Assembly (NCBI GenBank): GCA_964481705.1
Contig: CAYZUC010000002.1
Coordinates: forward strand, 7,578-71,577
Direction of reading: 5' to 3'
DNA length: 64,000 bases
From: CAYZUC01 sp964481705
GTDB taxonomy: Bacteria > Bacillota > Clostridia > Lachnospirales > Lachnospiraceae
In this document: piece by piece, positions 36,837 to 45,628 of the stretch
Numbering within the stretch: the first letter of the stretch is position 1
How the letters are laid out: each line of letters starts with the position of its first letter
Notes under the pieces: generated by a model
Told to the model about the DNA's origin: nothing
The model's input: the letters and a program-made list of their open reading frames with translations, nothing else
Databases searched by the model: none
Made by a program: the position numbers and the translations under genes

Positions 36837-37445
36837 TTATTTATTGTTTTCCGGTAATCCTACCTCAATTCCGTCACAGAGCTCTGTTCGATATGTTTCC
36901 CGAAAATATGTCACATGTTCTCTTAACTCCTCCAATAGATGCTCGGAATTTCCAGGAATCGTATGATACATAAAAAATGGGGCATATAGCTCCATGGCCA
37001 AAACACGTGGATTCTTTTTCCGCAGATAGCCCTGCTCGATAAGCTCAGTAAAAATCGTGGTCTGACAATCTACTGCCAAATCGATAAAAAAGGATTTGTA
37101 TAGCTTACCCATCTCTGGATTCTTGAACTGTTCGATGACCAAAACTCTCCGAAACATGACAATCCATTCATCCTGTGTCTGAAATCGGAACAGGTCGAGA
37201 CAAATGTCCTCCACATCCTTCCAGCATATGTGGTGAATATCCAGTTTTTCCGTTTCCTTTTGAAATCGTTTCTTGCATATATCTATGATAGTATCAAAGA
37301 TTTCCTGTTTTCCTTTAAAATGCTTATACATTGCGGTATCGGAAACCTCGGACGCTCTTGCTATCATTCTTGTAGATACTGCATCAAATCCGTGAATAGA
37401 AAACAGCTTTAAGGATTCATAGATAATTCTTTCTCTGGTAGTCAT
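36837..37445 (-). CDS. TetR family transcriptional regulator
   Basis: 202 residues. The amino helix-turn-helix is clear (RERIIYESLKLFSIHGFDAV, then TRMIARASEVSDTAMYKHFKGKQEIF); the carboxy part is the variable ligand domain. A consensus promoter with an operator-like palindrome lies directly upstream, so it is very likely autoregulated. Neighbours are the RnfC-like gene downstream and flavodoxin-like genes upstream; the regulon is otherwise unknown. Confidence 0.9.
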   Translation of the reverse strand: MTTRERIIYESLKLFSIHGFDAVSTRMIARASEVSDTAMYKHFKGKQEIFDTIIDICKKRFQKETEKLDIHHICWKDVEDICLDLFRFQTQDEWIVMFRRVLVIEQFKNPEMGKLYKSFFIDLAVDCQTTIFTELIEQGYLRKKNPRVLAMELYAPFFMYHTIPGNSEHLLEELREHVTYFRETYRTELCDGIEVGLPENNK

Positions 37446-37496
37446 GGATACTCCCTTCTTTTTTCTTGGTGAGCAGTCGCTTACCTTTTGTTATTC

Positions 37497-37525
37497 ATTA
37501 TAGTAAGCAAGTGCTCACTTGTCAA
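37497..37525 (-). promoter_or_regulatory. Full-consensus promoter with embedded TetR-type palindrome
   Basis: Minus strand TTGACA (37520-37525), 17-base spacer, TATAAT (37497-37502), an exact consensus. The spacer contains the palindrome CAAGTGCTCACTTG (37508-37521). A second imperfect palindrome GGTGAGCAGTCGCTTACC lies downstream at 37468-37485. This is the layout expected for tight repression of tetR by its own product. Confidence 0.75.
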
Positions 37526-37833
37526 GTATAAAAAATCCGGCTGATACCACCACGAATACTCCATCCCATTGTTGCCACTACATAAATATAACCTGCATTT
37601 TTTATCTCAACTGCTTTCATGAAATCATGTACGATTCTGGTCAGTCCCAGAAAATAGGTTGGTAACACAAAGCCTATTTTGTACGCCTCACAGGTAATAC
37701 TTTTCTTCTCTTCTTTCAACATCTTTTGATACTCATAAGCTATGGAACGAACTTCTGCTCCTGTCTTTTCCAGTTCTTTCGCCACCGCCAGTGAGTTACC
37801 GGTACCCGAGTAAAAATATACGATATGCTTCAT
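37522..37833 (-). pseudogene. Truncated flavodoxin / EFR1-type protein (5' portion)
   Basis: 103 residues starting MKHIVYFYSGTGNSLAVAKEL, the phosphate-binding loop of flavodoxins, with LPTYFLGLTRIVHDFM and VATMGWSIRGGI. EFR1 proteins of this type normally continue for roughly 150 more residues with two ferredoxin motifs. The frame ends at a TGA that falls inside the -35 element of the tetR promoter, so the remainder appears to be deleted. Probably a remnant; a functional short flavodoxin cannot be excluded. Confidence 0.6.
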
Positions 37834-37898
37834 ATGCTTCCTCCATTTCGCTAATTCACTTTGTAAATTGCTGCTTCTTCCTGTTGTTGGGTGTCATA

Positions 37899-38351
37899 CT
37901 ATAAGAAATTTACACACACAAAGATGACATGACAAATGGTAAATCCAATAGCTGAAAACAGCGCCACCATATTTCTTCTTCGATAAGCAAAAAAAATAAA
38001 AGCCATACATGGCGCAATGCATAAATCAAGATGTAGGATGGAATTTACGATACCTGTATAATAAAGTATCCAGCCCAGATAATAAAGTATCAAACATATC
38101 AGTATGGAAAGTCCTGTTCTTCCCTTTATATCCTTCCTGTTCTCTTTATTCTTAAGGAAACCAAGTGCGCTCACCATGCATACTTGAAAGACCTGAGCCA
38201 CTAGATCAAGGGAGGGAGTAATTGATTCCTTCCTGAGCGGATCAACAGGCGCCGGTATCATGAACCAGACAATGTTGGGAATCATAATAATTACAAACAA
38301 CAGAATTCCTTTGCTGTCAATTCCTAGTCTATAGTTCTTTATCTGAAACAT
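37899..38351 (-). CDS. Small membrane protein, function unknown
   Basis: 150 residues from ATG 38351, which has GGAGAG upstream; a longer frame to 38387 overlaps the preceding gene more. About four hydrophobic segments are visible (GILLFVIIMIPNIVWFMI, a segment near LVAQVFQVCMV, ILICLILYYLGWILYY, and a carboxy pair ending FTICHVIFVCVNFL). It overlaps the EFR1 gene by 23 bases, so the two are coupled. No family recognised; association with an EFR1 ferredoxin suggests a membrane partner of redox chemistry, but this is inference. Confidence 0.65.
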   Translation of the reverse strand: MFQIKNYRLGIDSKGILLFVIIMIPNIVWFMIPAPVDPLRKESITPSLDLVAQVFQVCMVSALGFLKNKENRKDIKGRTGLSILICLILYYLGWILYYTGIVNSILHLDLCIAPCMAFIFFAYRRRNMVALFSAIGFTICHVIFVCVNFL

Positions 38352-39129
38352 ATTCGTTCTCTCCAACTTTTTCTGCTTCTTTTTCACTTTGTTCTACTGT
38401 ACGAATCTTGTATTGCGATTTCCCTTTGAACCTCACTGCTCCGTTTTGACATACGGCTCCACAGTGCATGCAAAACTGGCACTGATTCTTATGAACCGGA
38501 AAATCTTTCATACTGATGTTCTGTACCGGGCATTCCCTCACACATAGGCCACACTTCTTACATTTGCTTTCGTCTGTTTCCAGCTTATTAAACATTCGCA
38601 TGGTTATCCATGGCAGAACCGTATCTCTGGATAAAAACGAAACAAATGCGGAACCTTTTTTCTTTTCTTTCCACGAATCCGTATTATGTAGGATATCATT
38701 TGCAAAGCTTTCAGCCTGAATTTTTGCTTCTTCCAAGCGTTGATAGGTAATATCCTCCTGACCAATCAGCAGGTTATTTGGCATGCTGATTTCCACCACT
38801 CCCTGTGGTAAGTAGTTCTTTTTCACCAACACTTTTTTCAATGATGTGAGAATTGCCTGCGACTGATTTAGGGTAACCATAACATGAATCTTATCTCCCA
38901 TTCCATCCGGCAGTGCTTTCATATACTTCCAGATATATGGAGAAACTGACTGAGAGTTAATAGGAAATGCTAATAAAACCTCTCTTCCCTTCTCATGTAC
39001 ATAAGAATTTCTTTCCGACACAAAATGAATGGAAAAATCATTTTTCTCTAAAACATCCATAACGATGTCTGTCATTCTCTTCGTATTTCCCGTACCGGAA
39101 AAGCAGATTACGTCAATTTGTCGTTTCAT
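38329..39129 (-). CDS. EFR1 family flavodoxin-ferredoxin protein
   Basis: 266 residues. A flavodoxin-like domain at residues 1 to about 165 begins CFSGTGNTKRMTDIV. A ferredoxin domain has two [4Fe-4S] motifs (CKKCGLCVRECPVQ near residue 193 and CQFCMHCGAVCQNG near residue 217). EFR1 proteins are soluble anaerobe electron carriers. The gene overlaps padR by 17 bases and follows it, so the PadR regulator probably controls it along with the membrane protein downstream. Confidence 0.88.
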   Translation of the reverse strand: MKRQIDVICFSGTGNTKRMTDIVMDVLEKNDFSIHFVSERNSYVHEKGREVLLAFPINSQSVSPYIWKYMKALPDGMGDKIHVMVTLNQSQAILTSLKKVLVKKNYLPQGVVEISMPNNLLIGQEDITYQRLEEAKIQAESFANDILHNTDSWKEKKKGSAFVSFLSRDTVLPWITMRMFNKLETDESKCKKCGLCVRECPVQNISMKDFPVHKNQCQFCMHCGAVCQNGAVRFKGKSQYKIRTVEQSEKEAEKVGENEYVSDKEL

Positions 39130-39697
39130 TCAAATCACCCTTTCTATCCTTTCTCTTTTGCAATAATTTCAGTACTTCCTCACACCACTCGTCATAAGCA
39201 GCCCAGACCTTTTGTCCAAACATCAGAACCATAAGTACTTCCGAATGATTGTCATGAATGTCATAATGTTCCTCGATATCCTTTTGAAACAGTTCAAACA
39301 AATGCTGTTGTTTTTTATGCGTCATCTGAAACTCTCTGATTTGCTCCATGACTGTGTCTGTAGAGCCTATACTGGAGAAATAGAGCTTCAACAACAGCTC
39401 ATATCGAATCACTTCTTTTTCAACCGGACGTTCCAGCCATTCCTTCAACTGTTCGATTCCCTTGGGAGTGATCTCGTATTTATAACTATTCCTCCCTCTG
39501 TTACTTTCTGGATTGTCAATCTTATTAATAACACCCTCTTCTGCCATTTTGCTTAATTCCGGATAAATCTGACCATAGCTCTCACTCCAAAAATAAGTAA
39601 ATCGCATATCTACAATTTTCTTAATCTCATATCCAGTAAGTGGTGATTCACTTAACAGTCCCAATATCAGATATCTTGTTTTTTTATTTGTACTCAT
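39113..39697 (-). CDS. PadR family transcriptional regulator
   Basis: 194 residues. The amino winged helix is typical of PadR (RYLILGLLSESPLTGYEIKK, IYPELSKMAEEGVI, YEITPKGIEQLKEWL), and the carboxy half is the helical Vir-type dimerisation domain. First gene of a three-gene operon with an EFR1 protein and a membrane protein. A promoter with a small inverted repeat lies upstream, supporting autoregulation. Confidence 0.9.
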   Translation of the reverse strand: MSTNKKTRYLILGLLSESPLTGYEIKKIVDMRFTYFWSESYGQIYPELSKMAEEGVINKIDNPESNRGRNSYKYEITPKGIEQLKEWLERPVEKEVIRYELLLKLYFSSIGSTDTVMEQIREFQMTHKKQQHLFELFQKDIEEHYDIHDNHSEVLMVLMFGQKVWAAYDEWCEEVLKLLQKRKDRKGDLNETTN

Positions 39698-39733
39698 TCT
39701 ATCTCCTTTATATCTGTATGTTATAACTGGTAG

Positions 39734-39777
39734 ATATCTCTTTTAGATATATTGCATCCTAAATCGACATTTGTCAA
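39734..39777 (-). promoter_or_regulatory. padR promoter with inverted repeat
   Basis: Minus strand TTGACA (39772-39777), 17-base spacer, CAATAT (39749-39754). The inverted repeat ATATCT-N5-AGATAT (39734-39750) overlaps and follows the -10, the usual position for a PadR operator. Confidence 0.6.
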
Positions 39778-39801
39778 CAGGTTTATTGTAAGACAAGCGT
39801 T

Positions 39802-40839
39802 TTAGTTGGTTTTCGTTTTGAGCAATGTATTTAATCTCTGTTTTACAAAGTCACCATACCGATAGGATTTCAAATCCACTTGGGGAATCTCCATATGATA
39901 CTTCTTGATAATCTCAACCGCGGTCTCTAATTGTGTCTTTTTTGTTTGATATACATATTGCATTGGAAGACACATGCTGTTCTCCTCGGATTCAAAGCAA
40001 TGATTAAAATCCATTAGTTTTGATAAGCTTATAACATGAGCATCGTCATAAAGCAAATTAATATTTCCCCAATGTCGATCTGAATTACCGGTAAGATAAT
40101 CACATAAATTCATCATATCAAAATCATAGATATCCTTTTCAGTAGCACAATCTTTAAATGAATGTGAATACGCAAACGCTTCTAAAGATATTTGACTAAT
40201 ATCTTTATTGGTGTAGCAAAGACATTTTGAAACCTGTTCATTTTGATAAGAATAGTACTCATATGTCAATGGATCAAAACCTAATTTCTTCAAAATTTCA
40301 CTTGCTTCTACCTCTTTGATAACTGATTGTGAGCCTGGTAAATTACCCTTCAGCAAGTAAATATCCTCTCCTTCTCTTATCCATGCTTTCGGAGCTATTC
40401 CATCTGTGGAACAATCAGAGGCAATCAACATGGAATTCTGTAAAGTAAGGAATCTACCCTGTAATGAAATGTCAACTGCACAATTAAGAGAATGGTCGAA
40501 TAGATTAATGTCTTTCCATTGATCCTTTTCATTCATTTTTACCCAATAGGAATCATGCAGCGATAGACACTTATAGGATAATGCAACCTGCGCTCGATCC
40601 TGATCGGTCTGTAACTGGCTTAGAGCACAGGAATTCAATATAGCTTTGGCATGTATACGATCCAGAGTTAATACCCTTGAAGAGCACCAATGATAAAAAT
40701 TATTGATATTATTAATTCTGCTGTCTATATCATCTTTTTCTTCCAAAAACAAGTCAAGAGGTAATCCTTCCATGACTGTTACAATTCCTGTCTTTATTTG
40801 AAAGTCACATAAAGGAATCTCTTTTCTCATGATTAACAT
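39802..40839 (-). CDS. HipA-like kinase-fold protein, orphan
   Basis: 345 residues from ATG 40839 (GGGGAGG 11 bases upstream); an in-frame ATG at 40872 is an alternative start. The carboxy half carries HipA-like catalytic features: DYLTGNSDRHWGNINLLYD (the N-D-H-N catalytic loop) and LSKLMDFNHCF (metal-binding Asp). An earlier segment, APKAWIREGEDIYLLKG, resembles the HipA nucleotide region with a Lys. No HipB-type antitoxin gene adjoins it. HipA kinases phosphorylate tRNA synthetases and cause persistence, but related proteins without a toxin role exist. Target unknown. Confidence 0.72.
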   Translation of the reverse strand: MLIMRKEIPLCDFQIKTGIVTVMEGLPLDLFLEEKDDIDSRINNINNFYHWCSSRVLTLDRIHAKAILNSCALSQLQTDQDRAQVALSYKCLSLHDSYWVKMNEKDQWKDINLFDHSLNCAVDISLQGRFLTLQNSMLIASDCSTDGIAPKAWIREGEDIYLLKGNLPGSQSVIKEVEASEILKKLGFDPLTYEYYSYQNEQVSKCLCYTNKDISQISLEAFAYSHSFKDCATEKDIYDFDMMNLCDYLTGNSDRHWGNINLLYDDAHVISLSKLMDFNHCFESEENSMCLPMQYVYQTKKTQLETAVEIIKKYHMEIPQVDLKSYRYGDFVKQRLNTLLKTKTN

Positions 40840-40878
40840 ATCGATACCAACCTCCCCATAGACGAAGCCCATACTCTC

Positions 40879-40918
40879 TTATCTATCCAATACTATCCTA
40901 CCAGAATTGGATAGATAA
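40879..40918. repeat. Perfect 13-bp inverted repeat
   Basis: Arms TTATCTATCCAAT (40879-40891) and ATTGGATAGATAA (40906-40918) are perfect complements with a 14-base loop. The site lies between the ABC permease stop and the HipA-like start, so it could be a terminator without a good U-tract, or an operator. The arms contain TATCC and GGATA, reminiscent of the E. coli HipB operator half-sites, though the spacing differs. Confidence 0.85.
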
Positions 40919-40924
40919 AACAAT

Positions 40925-41656
40925 CTACTGTGTTTTCACATCTGCCTTTTTTAAGTATAGAACACCCAATGCAAAAAAAACAATAACATAGAAGATTACA
41001 ACTCCAAAAAAAACTGTATTTCCTTGTTCTAATACATCCTCAACTTTATTGGAGTTCATTCCCATCATCAATTGTGAGTACGGATAATAGACACCATATC
41101 CATACGAAGAAAACAAGAATCCACTTATTCCCCCCATAAATCCAACCATGACCGGGACTGCGAAGTTCTGTATCATCATAGATACCGCCATTTGTATTGC
41201 TGCTATCACCAGTGCTCCAAAGGTACCACGAATCAACCACCAGATTATCTGTGGCGGAATGGTTCCTTCCAAGCCAATCAGTTTTGCGGATGTAAAAAAC
41301 AACAGGCCAACCCATATCTGTATTTCAACCACCATTTTTACCAGTACCAAGCCTTTCGCCGCATACAACTTCCCAATGTCAACAGGACTTGTCATAAAAA
41401 GGTTCCAATTTTTCCCTTTGTGTTCTACCCTCCATAAAAAAGAAGCAGCAATTGCAATCATCGGTGAGAAGAAGAAAAAAGCATAAAACAGAGTGTGCTG
41501 TGTCCATAGATCAAACCATCCACATTTTAAAATCTCAAGATTCATTTGATAATTGATCGTGCCAATTACAGTGGGAATCACGGGTATCAAAAAGAAAAAA
41601 ACTTTCCAAATACAATGTCGAAACTTCCTGTTTTCTACTTGATATAAATTCCACAT
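40925..41656 (-). CDS. Lantibiotic-immunity-type ABC permease (MutG/CprC-like)
   Basis: 243 residues from ATG 41656, which has GGAGG upstream; the TTG-initiated longer frame is less likely. Six hydrophobic segments, a polar WRVEHKGKNWNLFMTSPV loop after the second one, and a carboxy ending GVLYLKKADVK are typical of the MutG/EpiG group. Paired with a second permease and an ATPase in the order ATPase-permease-permease. Expected to expel or detach antimicrobial peptides from the membrane. Confidence 0.82.
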   Translation of the reverse strand: MWNLYQVENRKFRHCIWKVFFFLIPVIPTVIGTINYQMNLEILKCGWFDLWTQHTLFYAFFFFSPMIAIAASFLWRVEHKGKNWNLFMTSPVDIGKLYAAKGLVLVKMVVEIQIWVGLLFFTSAKLIGLEGTIPPQIIWWLIRGTFGALVIAAIQMAVSMMIQNFAVPVMVGFMGGISGFLFSSYGYGVYYPYSQLMMGMNSNKVEDVLEQGNTVFFGVVIFYVIVFFALGVLYLKKADVKTQ

Positions 41657-41660
41657 TTTT

Positions 41661-42422
41661 CTACGCCTCCTTTTTTTCAAAGGCTATTTTCCCGCCTTCG
41701 TACATTAAAACAGCCAAAATAACAAAAACAAACAATTTTCCCCATTGACACGGTGCGTCTACTGCCCCGTAATCCCGAGTTTCACTATCCCACCAGAAGC
41801 CGACCGGCGACAATAGAACATAATATCCCCATATGGTAAAAGGACGAAGCATAGGGACATACATGGTAAAAAGCCCCGAAAATGACCCCACAAGACCAAT
41901 TACCAAAGGAATCAACTGATTTTCAACAAATAAACTAAGAAGCAGCTGTAATAAAAAAGTGCAAATACTTACTACAAAGATCTCCAATACCAAGAACACC
42001 AGATTATCAACAGGTATGGACTGCTTATAGTGATAAATCTTTCCCATAAACAGAATGATAATGATCTGAGATAAAGTCAAAATCAAACAATACTCCAATC
42101 CCTTCAGCACTTTAATCTCATAGATACTGCTTTTTTTCTCGACCGTACATAGCAGCTTGAAATTACTTCCACGGTGTTCCATATCGCATAACCTGCTTGC
42201 TACAATACCAAAAGTCAAAGGGAAGAAAATGACGATCAACTGGGGAATGAGATAAATCATTCCATAATACTCCATATTATCCCATCTTCCTGATACATCG
42301 TGAAAGCTTTCCCATATCCATATAAGCTCGACAGACAACATAGCAGCCAGTAATAACAGAGTTTTCCTTCTATGAAGTTTCTTTTGCTCAACTTTCCGAA
42401 GAAATATTATATTTTCACTCAT
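41661..42422 (-). CDS. Lantibiotic-immunity-type ABC permease (MutE/CprB-like)
   Basis: 253 residues with six hydrophobic segments. The loop ASRLCDMEHRGSNFKLLCTVEKKS resembles the conserved cytosolic loop of EpiE/MutE permeases and is paralogous to the loop in the next gene. Its ATG overlaps the ATPase stop codon (42419-42422), and its stop lies five bases before the second permease start. Forms the heterodimeric channel with that protein. Confidence 0.82.
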   Translation of the reverse strand: MSENIIFLRKVEQKKLHRRKTLLLLAAMLSVELIWIWESFHDVSGRWDNMEYYGMIYLIPQLIVIFFPLTFGIVASRLCDMEHRGSNFKLLCTVEKKSSIYEIKVLKGLEYCLILTLSQIIIILFMGKIYHYKQSIPVDNLVFLVLEIFVVSICTFLLQLLLSLFVENQLIPLVIGLVGSFSGLFTMYVPMLRPFTIWGYYVLLSPVGFWWDSETRDYGAVDAPCQWGKLFVFVILAVLMYEGGKIAFEKKEA

Positions 42423-43333
42423 AAACTCATTCTCCTTCCTGTTAATGAAAGAAAGATGTCTTCCAAGCTCTTATGCCTTTCCTCTACGCGAAGTATTCCA
42501 ATATTCTCTTGAACCAAATAGCAAACCATTGCTGCAACCTCGTCATCCGACGTGATGGGTAAAAGAATACCCTCCTTGCTAATTTCCCCCTGCTGCTTAC
42601 GCTGGCTCAACAGCTCATTGGCTCTTCGATCATCTGCTGTATGCAGCAATATGCTTTTTTTACTGTACTGTTGAAGCTGCTCCATGGTATCCTGAAAAAT
42701 CAATTCTCCCTTATCAATAATCCCTACATGATCAACCATTTGATCAATCTCACTCAACAAATGACTGGAAATCAATACTGTCATTCCAAATCTACTCGGA
42801 AGGGAACAAATCAATTCACGGATTTCCTGAATGCCAGAAGGATCCAGCCCATTGGTAGGCTCATCGAGCAGCAACAGCTGTGGTTTACCAAGAAGCGCCA
42901 TTGCGATTCCAAGTCTCTGTTTCATTCCAAGAGAATAGTGATCAGCCTTCTTATTCTGCTGATTCTCCATTCGGACAATCTCCAATACCTCATCAATTTC
43001 TCTCGGTTCTGCCCCCTTAAGCATTTGTACGATTTCCAGATTCTCTCTTCCTGTTAAATGACCATAATAGGAAGGAGACTCAATCAGAGATCCGGTTTCC
43101 TTTAACAGCCCCATGCGATTTCGGCTATTCATCTGCTGGTCAAAAAGAAAGACCTCTCCTTCTGTTGGTTTAATTAGATTTAAAAGCATTTTCATAGTTG
43201 TGCTTTTGCCCGCACCGTTTGGCCCCAGAAAACCATAGATACTTTTCTCCGGCACCTTAAGGTCCAGCTGCTTTACCGAGTAGTTCTTTCCATATTTCTT
43301 TGTCAGATTCTTTGTCTCAACAAAATACTGCAT
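42419..43333 (-). CDS. ABC transporter ATPase, lantibiotic immunity type (MutF/CprA-like)
   Basis: 304 residues. Walker A GPNGAGKSTTMKML, signature YSLGMKQRLGIAMALLG, Walker B LLLLDEPTNGLDPSG, and switch ISSHLLSEID. The carboxy third (from about 215) matches the BcrA/MutF type. First gene of the three-gene transporter operon, with AAGGAGAT before the ATG. Its promoter lies next to three phased repeats thought to bind the divergent response regulator. Confidence 0.9.
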   Translation of the reverse strand: MQYFVETKNLTKKYGKNYSVKQLDLKVPEKSIYGFLGPNGAGKSTTMKMLLNLIKPTEGEVFLFDQQMNSRNRMGLLKETGSLIESPSYYGHLTGRENLEIVQMLKGAEPREIDEVLEIVRMENQQNKKADHYSLGMKQRLGIAMALLGKPQLLLLDEPTNGLDPSGIQEIRELICSLPSRFGMTVLISSHLLSEIDQMVDHVGIIDKGELIFQDTMEQLQQYSKKSILLHTADDRRANELLSQRKQQGEISKEGILLPITSDDEVAAMVCYLVQENIGILRVEERHKSLEDIFLSLTGRRMSL

Positions 43334-43356
43334 GTTATCTCCTTTTCATTTGGTGA

Positions 43357-43385
43357 TTTTTATTTGTTTCTGCAACTACTGTAAA
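43357..43385 (-). promoter_or_regulatory. Promoter of the CprABC-like operon
   Basis: Minus strand TTTACA (43380-43385), 17-base spacer, TAAAAA (43357-43362). The non-consensus hexamers fit an activated promoter; the phased repeats begin six bases upstream of the -35. Confidence 0.55.
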
Positions 43386-43391
43386 TGTTTC

Positions 43392-43432
43392 TCCTTACTT
43401 GAGTCTGTACTCATCCTTACTTTTTCCTTACT
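43392..43432 (-). promoter_or_regulatory. Three helically phased AGTAAGGA repeats
   Basis: Exact copies of AGTAAGGA (minus strand) at 43392-43399, 43414-43421 and 43425-43432. Start-to-start spacings are 22 and 11 bases, so all copies face the same side of the helix. They lie just upstream of the transporter -35, the typical place for OmpR-type activator binding, and a divergent OmpR-type regulator gene starts at 43539. Confidence 0.8.
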
Positions 43433-43538
43433 TTTGCAACAACAGACTATGAAAAATCGAAACAAATGCATTATACTGAAGGAAGGTAATTGACAGTATC
43501 CATTAATAAACAGGAAATAGGTAGAAAAGGGGATTCGC

Positions 43539-44246
43539 ATGGACGAAATGAAAAAAGCAAAAATTCTGATCGTAGATGACAATGAAGAGCTGCAGAAGCT
43601 TGTGAAAACGATTCTTATGAAACACGATTTTATGGATGTATTGTCTGCTGCAAGCTGTGAACAGGCAAAGCTTTACTTTCAAACCCTGAATCCTGATTTT
43701 GTCATTCTTGATATCTGTCTTCCCGATGGTGATGGATTCTCCCTGTTACAGGATTTTCGAAACATTTCACAGGTTCCTGTTTTGTTCTTGTCTGCAAGAG
43801 ATGAGGATCAGGATCGCCTATATGGGCTTGGGCTTGGAGCCGATGATTATCTGACCAAACCATTTCTTCCGGAAGAGCTGATATTGCGTATACAATCCAT
43901 ATTAAGACGTACCTACCTTCATGCCGTAAAGGCAAAAGTAGAGCATACCGTTATACTAGGTAATAAAACAATTGATTTTGATGCCGGTACCGTAACCGAT
44001 GGAACATCTATACAGGAGCTGACAGCCAAGGAACTACTGCTGCTTGGAAAGCTATATGAGAATCGCGGAAACATCGTAACCTTTGATACCATCTGTGATA
44101 CGTTGTGGGGCGACGCTTCCTACTATGGATACGAGAATACGCTTATGGTGCACGTAAGAAGACTTCGGGAAAAAATTGAAGAGAATCCATCAAAACCTCA
44201 GTATATCGTGACGGTTCGCGGATTGGGATACAAAATGGTAAAATAA
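43539..44246 (+). CDS. OmpR family response regulator (CprR-like)
   Basis: 235 residues. Receiver domain with ILIVDDNEELQKLV, phospho-acceptor Asp in FVILDICLPDGDG, and KPF near residue 107. The winged-helix output domain starts about 135 and ends YIVTVRGLGYKMVK, the classic OmpR ending. ATG 43539 follows AAAAGGGG. The stop overlaps the kinase reading frame. Likely activates the divergent CprABC-like operon in response to antimicrobial peptides. Confidence 0.92.
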   Translation: MDEMKKAKILIVDDNEELQKLVKTILMKHDFMDVLSAASCEQAKLYFQTLNPDFVILDICLPDGDGFSLLQDFRNISQVPVLFLSARDEDQDRLYGLGLGADDYLTKPFLPEELILRIQSILRRTYLHAVKAKVEHTVILGNKTIDFDAGTVTDGTSIQELTAKELLLLGKLYENRGNIVTFDTICDTLWGDASYYGYENTLMVHVRRLREKIEENPSKPQYIVTVRGLGYKMVK

Positions 44247-44290
44247 TGGACTTGATTTTACGTGAGAAAACACGTGGAGATGAGGATGAG

Positions 44291-45628
44291 ATGAAAAGTA
44301 TACTTAGAATCGTAAATCGTTATGTAGGAAGTGCCTTCTTTATTGCATTCCTATTATTATCAATTAATTTACTGGTGTTTGGTTATTGCATAACCTTATC
44401 AAGAGATTCCGGTTATATTTCTCTGAACTCGATTACAAGTGGATTTTATCAGGAAAATGGTCAGGTAATGCTGAAAGATGATAAGCTGGCTCTACTGGAT
44501 GAGCACTTTACTTTCGCCATGATGCTGGGAGAGGATGGGGAGATTATCTGGAGTCATTCCCTCCCGGAAGAATTGAACAGAACCTATTCACTGAAGGATA
44601 TTGCGAGCATGAGCAAGTGGTATCTGGATGATTATCCTGTCTGGACCTGGAACTGCGAACAAGGTCTTCTCATTCTTGGCAATGCAAAAGACAGTATTTG
44701 GAAGCTCTCTATAGATTATCCTCTTCTGGGTATAAATCGTGCGATTATAGCACTTCCTATATGTAATCTTATTCTGCTTAGCATACTCTGTCTTTTTTTC
44801 GGATGGCGCTTCTATCGTTCCTTAAAACCAGTGGCCGAAGGAATCGAATCCCTTTCCATGGCGGAGAAAACACAACTCAAAGAGAACGGATTACTATGTG
44901 ATCTAAAGAGAAAAATCAATCAAACGTCAGAAATACTAGAGAAGCAAAAGCTTCTTCTTTCCAAGAGAGACGATGCCCGTACACAGTGGATCGCAGGGGT
45001 ATCTCATGATATCCGTACGCCACTTTCCATGATTATGGGCTATGCAGATACACTTTCTCATGAGCAAAATCTTACACCGGAACAGAATGAGAAATTGGAA
45101 ATCATTAAGAAGCAGAGTATTACCATTAAAGAATTAATTGAAGATTTGAATATGACTTCCAAGCTGGAGTACCAGATGCAGCCACTTCATGTGGAAACTA
45201 TCCATCTTCCGGGTTTACTTCGTCAGGTAGTTGCCGATTATTATAATCAGAATCTGACGGACTCCTTCTCCATAGAACTAGCTGTCGAGGACTCCGCCGA
45301 ATCACTAACACTGCAGGCTGATAGCGGATTATTAACACGTGCTTTTCGAAATCTTATTGGTAACAGTATCCGTCATAACGAAGAGGGATGCAATATCTGG
45401 ATACACGTATCCTCTTCTTCTAATTTGTGTACCATAGAATACTCCGATAACGGAAAGGGGATTCCAAATGAAGTACTACAGGCATTTATTCATCATAAGA
45501 ACTCTCAGACTCATATTATGGGGCTTTACCTAATTGAGAAAATCATACAATCTCACCACGGTGAATTTCATTTGGCAGAAGAAGCTGTTACCGGTATGTC
45601 TGCCACCATTATATTACCTGTTCATTGA
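44291..45628 (+). CDS. Sensor histidine kinase (CprK-like)
   Basis: 445 residues from ATG 44291 (GAGG just upstream); an overlapping TAATG start at 44246 is the alternative. Two membrane helices (about 14-36 and 155-175) flank a small extracellular loop. Kinase motifs: HDIRTPLSMIMGYAD (His), NLIGNSIRHNEEG, YSDNGKGIP, and MGLYLIEKIIQSHHG. Together with the response regulator it forms a two-component system next to an antimicrobial-peptide ABC transporter. The 3' end overlaps the convergent DtxR-like gene by 20 bases. Confidence 0.9.
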   Translation: MKSILRIVNRYVGSAFFIAFLLLSINLLVFGYCITLSRDSGYISLNSITSGFYQENGQVMLKDDKLALLDEHFTFAMMLGEDGEIIWSHSLPEELNRTYSLKDIASMSKWYLDDYPVWTWNCEQGLLILGNAKDSIWKLSIDYPLLGINRAIIALPICNLILLSILCLFFGWRFYRSLKPVAEGIESLSMAEKTQLKENGLLCDLKRKINQTSEILEKQKLLLSKRDDARTQWIAGVSHDIRTPLSMIMGYADTLSHEQNLTPEQNEKLEIIKKQSITIKELIEDLNMTSKLEYQMQPLHVETIHLPGLLRQVVADYYNQNLTDSFSIELAVEDSAESLTLQADSGLLTRAFRNLIGNSIRHNEEGCNIWIHVSSSSNLCTIEYSDNGKGIPNEVLQAFIHHKNSQTHIMGLYLIEKIIQSHHGEFHLAEEAVTGMSATIILPVH

